Assembly (NCBI GenBank): GCA_003242355.1
Contig: QGUH01000325.1
Location: 1 to 5,430, forward strand
Length of the DNA stretch: 5,430 bases
Origin: Pseudomonadota bacterium
GTDB taxonomy: Bacteria; Myxococcota_A; Polyangia; Polyangiales; Polyangiaceae
Direction of reading: 5' to 3'
Positions 1 through 5,430 of the stretch are shown here, piece after piece. Each line of letters starts with the position of its first letter. The stretch's first letter is position 1. Made by a program: the position numbers and the translations under genes. The notes beneath the pieces are model-generated. The model searched no databases. It had not been told where the DNA came from and saw only the letters and a list, made by a program, of their open reading frames with translations.

Positions 1-1232
1 ACGCGGTCACCATGCCGATGGCCGTGGCCGAGCAGCTCGGTCTCAAGGACGGCCACCTGGTGGACCTCGAGGTCGGCGGTGCTTCGATTCGGCTGCGGGC
101 GCTGGTGGTGCTGGCCGCGGCGCCGGGCTGCCTCGAGGTGACGCTCGGCTACGGCCGCACGCGCGCGGGCCGTGTCGGCGGTCTCGACACGGAAGGCATC
201 GCGCCGGTCGGTGCGAACGCGTACCGCCTCTGGAAGAGCGAGCAGGGCTTCTGGGCGACGGGCGCTTCGCTACGGGCAGCAGGGGAGGGACCCAGGCTGC
301 CGGTCTCGCAGGACAACTACGCCATCGACCAGCTCGGTCGCCGAGGCGTGGAGGAGCGTCTCGGTCAGATCGTGCGCGAGGGAACGCTCGCCGAGTACCG
401 CGAGAAGCCGCGTTTCGTGCACGACAAGGTGCACCACCCGCCGCTGCTCAACTTGTGGGTGCCCCCCGTCTCGTACGAGGGACGCAAGTGGGGCATGAGC
501 ATCGACCTCAACAAGTGCATCGGCTGCAGCGCCTGCGTCACGGCATGCCAGGCCGAGAACAACATCCCGGTCACGGGCCCCGAAGCGGTCTCGATGGGGC
601 GCGAGATGCTCTGGCTGCGCGTCGACCGCTACTACAAGGGCGAGAACCCGGCGACGGCCGAGGTGGCGTTCCAGCCCATGCCTTGCCAGCACTGCGAGAA
701 CGCGCCGTGCGAGCAGGTGTGCCCCGTCGGCGCCACGATGCACTCGAGCGAGGGGCTGAACGACATGGTCTACAACCGCTGCATCGGCACGCGGTACTGC
801 TCGAACAACTGCCCCTACAAGGTTCGGCGCTTCAACTACTTCAACTACAACCTCGACGTCATCGGGATGACGCCGTACACGCCCACGGACGACCCGAAGA
901 TGAAGATCAAGGCGATGGTCTTCAATCCCGAGGTCACGGTGCGCTCCCGCGGCGTGATGGAGAAGTGCACGTTCTGCGTGCAGCGCATCCAGAACGCGAA
1001 AATCAAGGCCAAGAACCAGAAGCGACCGATCCAGGACGGCGAGATCAAGACGGCGTGCCAGGAGACGTGCCCGACCGAGGCCATCGTCTTCGGCGATCTG
1101 AACGACCCGAAGAGCGAGGTCGCGCGCCTGCACGGAAAGCCGCGCTCCTACGCCGTCCTCGGTGAGCTGAACAATCGCCCGCGCGTGCAGTACCTCGCGC
1201 GCATCAAGAACCCGAATCCGGAGCTCGTCTGA
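1..1232 (+). CDS. actB: ActB, iron-sulfur subunit of alternative complex III (5' partial)
   Basis: This is the electron-transfer subunit of ACIII, on the periplasmic side, receiving electrons from the quinol site in ActC. The gene enters from the left edge (codons in phase from base 3); about 409 codons remain of a protein usually near 1000 residues. Bases 3 to about 240 encode the end of a molybdopterin-dinucleotide-binding-like fold; in known ACIII this part holds no molybdenum cofactor. The ferredoxin domain follows, opened by a conserved segment with HHPPLLNLW. Cysteine groups: CX2CX2CX3C at 516-548, CX2CX4CX3CP at 684-725, CX5CX3CP at 780-815, CX2C at 966-977 and CX3CP at 1056-1073. They supply 15 cysteines, fitting three [4Fe-4S] and one [3Fe-4S] cluster. 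Thr (789-791) replaces the cysteine missing from the third group. The stop overlaps the actC start by one base. Family assignment is firm; cluster types are inferred from motif counting. Confidence 0.96.
   Translation, partial: AVTMPMAVAEQLGLKDGHLVDLEVGGASIRLRALVVLAAAPGCLEVTLGYGRTRAGRVGGLDTEGIAPVGANAYRLWKSEQGFWATGASLRAAGEGPRLPVSQDNYAIDQLGRRGVEERLGQIVREGTLAEYREKPRFVHDKVHHPPLLNLWVPPVSYEGRKWGMSIDLNKCIGCSACVTACQAENNIPVTGPEAVSMGREMLWLRVDRYYKGENPATAEVAFQPMPCQHCENAPCEQVCPVGATMHSSEGLNDMVYNRCIGTRYCSNNCPYKVRRFNYFNYNLDVIGMTPYTPTDDPKMKIKAMVFNPEVTVRSRGVMEKCTFCVQRIQNAKIKAKNQKRPIQDGEIKTACQETCPTEAIVFGDLNDPKSEVARLHGKPRSYAVLGELNNRPRVQYLARIKNPNPELV
1220..1223 (+). promoter_or_regulatory. Ribosome binding site for actC, inside the end of actB
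   Basis: GGAG lies 8 bases before the actC ATG, within the last actB codons. With the TGATG stop/start overlap it supports this start and suggests translational coupling of the two subunits. Confidence 0.6.
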
Positions 1233-2641
1233 TGGACGCCCCGAGACACGACAACCCCTTCGCGCTCGCTCCCCGCGGGGACAACCCGTTCGCGAAGATC
1301 ACGGACAACATCGCGCGAATCGCCGAAGCGGAGCGCCCTCCGCGGGCGTGGTACATCGCGTTCGGGGTTTCCCTCGCGTTGCTCACGCTCTTCTTGGGGA
1401 GCCTCGGCTACGTCGCGTGGGTCGGCATCGGTGCCTGGGGCAACATGATGCCGGTCGCCTGGGCCTTCCCGATCGTAAACTTCGTCTTCTGGATCGGTAT
1501 CGGTCACGCCGGCACGCTGATCAGCGCGATTCTGTTCCTCTTGCGACAGAACTGGCGCACCGCGATCAACCGCTTCGCCGAAGCGATGACGATCTTCGCG
1601 GTCGTCTGCGCCGCCATCTTCCCCGGCGTGCACATCGGGCGCCCCTGGCTGCCCTACTACATGGTGCCGATTCCGAACCAGATGGAGATGTGGCCGCAGT
1701 TCCGGAGCCCGCTCGAGTGGGACATCTTCGCGGTCAGCACCTACGGCACGATTTCGATCCTGTTCTGGTACATGGGCATGATTCCGGATTTCGCGACGTT
1801 CCGGGATCGTTCGAAGACCACCATTCGCCGGCTCGCGTACGGTCTGCTCGCCATGGGCTGGCGTGGCTCGTCGCGCCAGTGGCACCGCTACGAGCGCGCC
1901 TATCTCTTGCTCGCAGCGCTGGCCACGCCGCTCGTGCTCTCCGTGCACTCGGTGGTGTCCTTCGACTTCGCCACGGCGCAGCTGCCGGGCTGGCACACGA
2001 CCATCTTCCCGCCCTACTTCGTCGCCGGTGCCATCTTCGGCGGCTTCGCCATGGTGGTCACGCTCGCCGTCCCGGCGCGGCAGCTCTTCGGGCTCAAGCG
2101 CATCATCACGCTCGATCACCTCGAGCTGATGAACAAGGTGCTGATCGCGACGGGTCTGCTCGTCGGCTACGCGTACGGGATGGAGTTCTTCATCGCCTGG
2201 TACAGCGGCAGCATGTACGAGGGCTTCACGTTCGTGAACCGCCTGTTCGGTCCGTACGCGTGGGCCTACTGGACGATGATCTTCTGCAACGTCCTCGCGC
2301 CGCAGCTGCACTGGTTCAAGAAGATCCGACGCAACCCGTGGGCGACGCTCGCGATCGGCGTCGTGATCAACGTGGGCATGTGGTTCGAGCGCTTCGTGAT
2401 CATCTGCACCTCGCTCGCCCGCGATTTCTTGCCCTCCAGCTGGCACTACTACGTCCCGACCGCGCTGGACTACATGACGCTCGGAGGGAGCTTCGGGCTG
2501 TTCTTCACGCTGTTCCTCCTCTTCTGCCGCTACCTGCCGATGGTGGCGATGGCGGAGGTGAAGGCGTTCCACCCGAGCGTGCTGGCTCACGCCCACGCGT
2601 CCGGCCATGCCGCGCACTCGCACGGCGAGATCCGCAACTGA
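1232..2641 (+). CDS. actC: ActC, NrfD/PsrC-type quinol-binding membrane subunit of alternative complex III
   Basis: Integral membrane subunit that in known ACIII holds the quinol oxidation site beside the [3Fe-4S] cluster of ActB and part of a proton path. The 469 residues show about ten hydrophobic helices, near 41-64, 76-104, 115-133, 165-186, 222-244, 260-281, 300-323, 336-356, 367-392 and 412-436. The family signature NFVFWIGIGHAGTLISA is at 83-99, followed by the RFAEAMT segment. H134 (GVHIGRPW) and D164 (EWDIF) are my candidates for the quinol pocket, by position relative to the family. The N-terminus carries a short repeated DNPFA (residues 7-11 and 17-21). The C-terminal tail is rich in histidine (H447, 453, 455, 459, 462, 464). 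The start is fixed by the ATG overlapping the actB stop and by GGAG 8 bases upstream. Length is normal for the family. Confidence 0.96.
   Translation: MDAPRHDNPFALAPRGDNPFAKITDNIARIAEAERPPRAWYIAFGVSLALLTLFLGSLGYVAWVGIGAWGNMMPVAWAFPIVNFVFWIGIGHAGTLISAILFLLRQNWRTAINRFAEAMTIFAVVCAAIFPGVHIGRPWLPYYMVPIPNQMEMWPQFRSPLEWDIFAVSTYGTISILFWYMGMIPDFATFRDRSKTTIRRLAYGLLAMGWRGSSRQWHRYERAYLLLAALATPLVLSVHSVVSFDFATAQLPGWHTTIFPPYFVAGAIFGGFAMVVTLAVPARQLFGLKRIITLDHLELMNKVLIATGLLVGYAYGMEFFIAWYSGSMYEGFTFVNRLFGPYAWAYWTMIFCNVLAPQLHWFKKIRRNPWATLAIGVVINVGMWFERFVIICTSLARDFLPSSWHYYVPTALDYMTLGGSFGLFFTLFLLFCRYLPMVAMAEVKAFHPSVLAHAHASGHAAHSHGEIRN
1250..1294 (+). repeat. Short in-frame direct repeat at the actC 5' end
   Basis: Two 15-base copies, 1250-1264 and 1280-1294, differ at one base and both encode DNPFA. 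Copy spacing is 30 bases (10 codons), so the frame is kept. The second copy leads into the conserved KITDNIARI-like N-terminal segment of ActC; the first looks like an added copy. It could equally be chance similarity in a loosely constrained tail. Confidence 0.55.
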
Positions 2642-2659
2642 CGACCCTCGAAAACGACC

Positions 2660-3877
2660 ATGAGCGACGAGCACAAGAAGGAATCTGCCGCCGCCGAGAA
2701 GAAGGCGCCGCTGCACGGGTTGCTCGCGGAGTACGAGACGCCGTGGCAGCTCCTCGAGGCGGCCAAGAAGGTGCGCGACGCCAAGTACGAGCGCTGGGAC
2801 ACGTTCACGCCCTTCCCGATCCACGGCATCGAGAGGGCCATGGGCATCCGCATGACGGCGCTGCCCTGGTTCGTGCTCGCGGCGGGGCTCACGGGGCTCA
2901 CGACGGCGATCCTCCTGCAGTGGTGGACGAACGCCGTGGACTACCCGTGGATCGTCAGCGGCAAGCCGTTCTGGAGCATCGCGGCCAACGTGCCGATCAT
3001 GTTCGAGCTCACGGTGCTGTTCTCGGGCATCACGACGCTCGTCGGTATGCTGATGCTGAACGGGTTGCCGCTGCCGTCGCACCCGCTCGACCTGAAGGAG
3101 CGTTTCGCGCGCGCCACCAACGATCGCTTCTTCCTCCTGATCCAGGCGAGCGATCCGAAGTTCGACGAGGTGCGGACGCGCGCCCTGCTCGACGAGACGC
3201 GCCCCGTCGTGCTCGACGAGGTGCTCGAGGATCGCGTCACCTCGGATCGGATGCCGCGCGGCATCATCTACGCGATCATCGTGCTGGCGACCGCGGGCGC
3301 CATTCCGCTCGCGCTCGCCGCCAAGGCGCGCTTCACCAAGTCGCGGGACACGCGCCTTCACATCATCCAGGACATGGACGCGCAGCCCAAGTACAAGGCC
3401 CAGCGGCAGAACCCCGTGTTCGCCGACCTGCGCGCGCACCGACCCGACGTCGAAGGGACGGTGGCCGTGGGCGAGCTGCGCGACGACGACCACTTTTACA
3501 CGGGTAAGGTCAACGGCGACTACGCGCGCACGTTCCCGAGCCAGGTCGCTCTGACCGACGCGACGATGGAGCGGGGCCGCGAGCGCTTCGGCATCTACTG
3601 CGCGCCGTGCCACGGCCTGGCCGGCGACGGCGACGGCATGATTGCCAAGCGTGCCGAGTACCTCGCCAGCACCGGGCGCGGCCGGGGCATGGGCTGGGTT
3701 CCGCCCACCAACCTCAATCAGGACTACCTGCGACAGCAGCCCGTTGGACAGCTCTTCGAAAGCATCACGAACGGCGTGCGCAACATGCCGGCTTACGGCC
3801 CGCAGATTTCGACGGAGGACCGCTGGGCAATCGTGATGTACCTCCGCGCGCTGCAACACAAGAGCGCCGCCAAGTGA
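2660..3877 (+). CDS. actDE: ActD-ActE fusion: DUF3341 membrane subunit joined to monoheme cytochrome c
   Basis: One 405-residue protein combines two ACIII subunits that many species encode separately. Residues 17 to about 175 are an ActD (DUF3341) domain: a soluble start (LHGLLAEYETPWQLLEAAKK), FPIHG near 52-56, then helices near 67-89 and 109-134. Residues 202-223 form a third helix. The rest is ActE-like: the conserved QPKYKAQ...RPDVEGTVAVGEL segment (242-273), heme motif CAPCH at 314-318 (bases 3599-3613), and M376 in NMPAY as probable axial ligand. Three helices would put the N-terminus in the cytoplasm and the heme domain in the periplasm, where ActE acts, so helix 3 takes the place of the usual ActE signal or lipid anchor. 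No stop or frame change separates the halves. The gene starts 18 bases after actC without a clear Shine-Dalgarno, so re-initiation from actC is possible. Confidence 0.94.
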   Translation: MSDEHKKESAAAEKKAPLHGLLAEYETPWQLLEAAKKVRDAKYERWDTFTPFPIHGIERAMGIRMTALPWFVLAAGLTGLTTAILLQWWTNAVDYPWIVSGKPFWSIAANVPIMFELTVLFSGITTLVGMLMLNGLPLPSHPLDLKERFARATNDRFFLLIQASDPKFDEVRTRALLDETRPVVLDEVLEDRVTSDRMPRGIIYAIIVLATAGAIPLALAAKARFTKSRDTRLHIIQDMDAQPKYKAQRQNPVFADLRAHRPDVEGTVAVGELRDDDHFYTGKVNGDYARTFPSQVALTDATMERGRERFGIYCAPCHGLAGDGDGMIAKRAEYLASTGRGRGMGWVPPTNLNQDYLRQQPVGQLFESITNGVRNMPAYGPQISTEDRWAIVMYLRALQHKSAAK

Positions 3878-3880
3878 TCG

Positions 3881-3888
3881 AGAAGGGA
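3881..3888 (+). promoter_or_regulatory. Ribosome binding site for actF
   Basis: The purine run AGAAGGGA, in the 21-base gap after actDE, ends 10 bases before the actF ATG and supports that start. Confidence 0.5.
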
Positions 3889-3898
3889 CGCTGAGATC

Positions 3899-5185
3899 AT
3901 GACCTCGAAGGACAAGGATCGGACGCCGCACTCGAGCAGCGCCTCACCGAAGGGCGAGGGCAGCGAGTCCGACGTTCACGTGCTCGGGGACGAGATTCGG
4001 CCGGGGCCCGCCGTTTCCTCGCTCGCGACGAAAGCCGCCGGGGTGGCGGTGCTCGGCCTCGGAGCGAGCGTCGTTCTCGGCATGCTCGAGAACGACGGCT
4101 TCCGCCGCTTCTCCTACGCCTACCTCACGGCCTACATGTGGGGCCTCGCCATCGGGCTCGGCGCGCTGTTCTGGGTGACCCTGCAGCACCTCGTCAACGC
4201 CAAGTGGAGCATCGTGCTCCGGCGCGTCGGCGAAATCCTCGCCGGCACCGCGCCGGTGCTCGGCGTGCTGGCGCTGCCCATCGTGATCCCGGCTTTTCTC
4301 GGGCACGACATCCTCTATCCCTGGGCGAACCACGACCGGGTGCACGCCGATCACCTGCTGCACCACAAGGCGCCCTACCTGAACCCGACGTTCTTCCTGA
4401 TTCGCTTCGTCGTCTACTTCGCCTTCTTCACGCTGCTCGGGCGCTTCTTCCTCAAGCAGTCGCTCGCGCAGGACAAGTCGGGGGGCGTCGAGATTGCCAA
4501 GCGCATGCAGCGCGTCGCGGGCCCCGCGATGATCCTGTTCGGGCTGGCGCTCACGTTCTGCGCCATCGACCTTTTGATGTCGCTCGAGCCCTCCTGGTTC
4601 AGCACGATCTTCGGCGTCTACTACTTCGCGAGCTGCGTGCTGGCCGCCAACTCGTGCCTCGCGCTGGCCGCCATGTGGCTCCACAAGCAGGGTCGGCTCA
4701 CGCGCAGCATCACCGTCGAGCACCTGCACGACCTCGGGAAGATGATGTTCGCCTTCACGGTGTTCTGGGCGTACATCGGATTTTCCCAATTCATGCTGAT
4801 CTGGTACGCGAACGTTCCCGAGGAGACGTTCTGGTACAAGGAGCGCTTCGCCGGCGACTGGGCGACCGTCTCCACGGCGCTCTTGGTGCTGCACTTCGTG
4901 GTGCCGTTCTTCGGGATGCTTTCGCGGCACGTGAAGCGCCACAAGAAGGCGCTCGCTTTCTGGGCGTTCTGGTCGCTCGCCGTCGTGTATCTCGACATGT
5001 ACTGGCTGGTGATGCCGGCCTTCGGCGCGGAAGGGCTGCCCTTCGGGCCGATCGAAATCGGCGCGCTCGTCGGCATCGCGGGCGCCGTGATGGCAGCCGC
5101 CGCGTTCGGCGCTCGCAAGGTCAAGAACCTCATTCCGGTGAAGGACCCGCGACTCCCCGCGTCGCTCGCCTTCGAGAACATCTGA
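3899..5185 (+). CDS. actF: ActF, second NrfD-type membrane subunit of alternative complex III
   Basis: Integral membrane subunit, homologous in fold to ActC; in known ACIII it lies beside ActC and is proposed to take part in proton movement. The 428 residues show about ten helices, near 46-64, 75-99, 108-134, 164-186, 208-230, 235-262, 280-304, 322-343, 352-374 and 385-405. Family marks are DLLMSLEPSWFSTIFGVYYF (224-243), FWAYIGFSQFMLIWYANVPEE (about 289-309) and the C-terminal PVKDPRLPASLAFEN (413-427), typical of ActF. A histidine-rich loop (H136, 145, 149, 152, 155, 156) sits between helices 3 and 4. The first 36 or so residues are hydrophilic and rich in Ser, Lys and acidic residues, probably a flexible cytoplasmic tail. 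The start follows actDE by 21 bases with a purine-rich site upstream. The gene appears intact and of normal length. Confidence 0.95.
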   Translation: MTSKDKDRTPHSSSASPKGEGSESDVHVLGDEIRPGPAVSSLATKAAGVAVLGLGASVVLGMLENDGFRRFSYAYLTAYMWGLAIGLGALFWVTLQHLVNAKWSIVLRRVGEILAGTAPVLGVLALPIVIPAFLGHDILYPWANHDRVHADHLLHHKAPYLNPTFFLIRFVVYFAFFTLLGRFFLKQSLAQDKSGGVEIAKRMQRVAGPAMILFGLALTFCAIDLLMSLEPSWFSTIFGVYYFASCVLAANSCLALAAMWLHKQGRLTRSITVEHLHDLGKMMFAFTVFWAYIGFSQFMLIWYANVPEETFWYKERFAGDWATVSTALLVLHFVVPFFGMLSRHVKRHKKALAFWAFWSLAVVYLDMYWLVMPAFGAEGLPFGPIEIGALVGIAGAVMAAAAFGARKVKNLIPVKDPRLPASLAFENI

Positions 5186-5188
5186 GGA
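5184..5188 (+). promoter_or_regulatory. Ribosome binding site for the small membrane protein gene
   Basis: GAGGA overlaps the actF stop codon and lies 7 bases before the ATG at 5196. It is the best-placed Shine-Dalgarno in the window and is the main evidence that the short gene is translated. Confidence 0.65.
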
Positions 5189-5195
5189 ACCCGCC

Positions 5196-5430
5196 ATGGC
5201 CACCGAAGCGGACAAGGTCAACGTCGGCGCCCTCGCCACCCTCATCTCGGTCATTGCTCTCGGCGTGGTCGGCGTCTCCCTCGCGGTGACGGCGCTCACG
5301 CGCGACGAGATGGCGACCGCGGCAGCCGAGAAGGACGCCACGGCTCGCGTCGAATACGAAAAGCTCAGCCGCGAGCAGCGCCAGAAGCTCGCCGAGGGGG
5401 TGCCCATCGAGCAGGCGATGCAGGCGGTGT
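5196..5430 (+). CDS. Small single-helix membrane protein downstream of actF (3' partial), function unknown
   Basis: An open frame starts at ATG 5196, 10 bases after the actF stop, and runs to the window edge without a stop (78 codons seen). I do not recognise a named family. The visible part has a short polar N-terminus (MATEADKVN), one strongly hydrophobic helix at about residues 10-34, then a charged, Ala/Glu/Lys/Arg-rich stretch (36-78) likely to be helical or coiled, containing KLSREQRQKLAEG. There is no CXXCH, no lipobox and no Cys in the part seen. The strong ribosome site and tight spacing place it in the act operon. It could be a small accessory or assembly subunit of ACIII or of its partner oxidase, or the membrane anchor of a longer protein cut by the edge. 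It is real coding sequence with good likelihood; its role is inference from position only. Confidence 0.75.
   Translation, partial: MATEADKVNVGALATLISVIALGVVGVSLAVTALTRDEMATAAAEKDATARVEYEKLSREQRQKLAEGVPIEQAMQAV

Noticed and set aside
1..240. Possible catalytic molybdoenzyme at the left edge
   Set aside because: The fold resembles a molybdopterin-dinucleotide-binding domain, but its continuation into the ActB iron-sulfur domain and the act gene order identify ACIII, where this domain is known to lack the cofactor.
1271..1280. Perfect palindrome CCCCGCGGGG
   Set aside because: It lies inside the actC coding region, is short, has no T-run after it and is expected by chance in GC-rich DNA; not a terminator or operator I can support.
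1348..3507. A 719-codon + strand frame crossing actC and actDE
   Set aside because: Out-of-phase shadow of two conserved genes; the product is dominated by Arg, Ala, His and Asp and spans a real gene boundary.
1148..3931. A 927-codon open frame on the - strand opposite actC and actDE
   Set aside because: Its codons are in exact register with actC, actDE and actF, which share one phase. Stops would need TTA, CTA or TCA codons on the + strand, which GC-rich genes rarely use. Its product is an Arg/His/Val/Glu-rich composition with no recognisable domain.
4138..5289. A 383-codon + strand frame overlapping actF and the small gene
   Set aside because: Arg/Ala/His-rich shadow frame. The real gene at the end is the one starting at 5196 in a different phase with a strong ribosome site.
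3944..5407. A 487-codon open frame on the - strand opposite actF
   Set aside because: Same register effect. It is separated from the previous antisense frame by an in-frame TCA serine codon near the actF start. The opposite strand encodes a clearly conserved ActF.
1..5430. Novel defence, mobile or RNA-based system
   Set aside because: All sequence except gaps of at most 21 bases is explained by conserved ACIII genes and one small membrane protein; no repeats arrays, recombinase, transposase or structured intergenic region is present.

Overview
The window is a compact, single-strand piece of an alternative complex III (ACIII, act) operon. ACIII is the membrane complex that oxidises quinol and passes electrons to a cytochrome c or directly to a terminal oxidase, replacing the bc1 complex. 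Gene order is actB (3' part), actC, a fused actD-actE gene, actF, and the start of a small single-helix membrane protein gene. All genes read on the + strand. Junctions are a 1-base overlap or gaps of 10-21 bases, so no internal promoter or terminator is expected and none is seen.

Layout: 1-1232 carries the end of the molybdopterin-oxidoreductase-like part of ActB and its whole iron-sulfur domain. 1232-2641 is ActC, a ten-helix NrfD/PsrC-type quinol-site subunit. 2660-3877 encodes an ActD (DUF3341) domain joined through a third membrane helix to an ActE-type monoheme cytochrome c domain. 3899-5185 is ActF, the second NrfD-type subunit. 5196 to the window end is an unnamed small membrane protein, cut by the edge. 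No stretch longer than 21 bases lies outside these reading frames.

How they work together (family knowledge): quinol is oxidised at ActC near the periplasmic face. Electrons pass through the ActB iron-sulfur clusters and out through the hemes of ActA (not in the window, expected upstream) and ActE. ActC and ActF carry the proposed proton paths, and ActD packs against the membrane core.

Organism: the sequence is GC-rich, with mostly G or C at third codon positions. The ACIII type and the actDE fusion suggest a Myxococcota-like or other former deltaproteobacterial aerobe. This is inference from gene style, not from a phylogenetic marker. I see no mobile element, CRISPR array, RNA gene or defence system. 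ACIII itself is described; the points most worth checking are the DE fusion and the small gene after actF.
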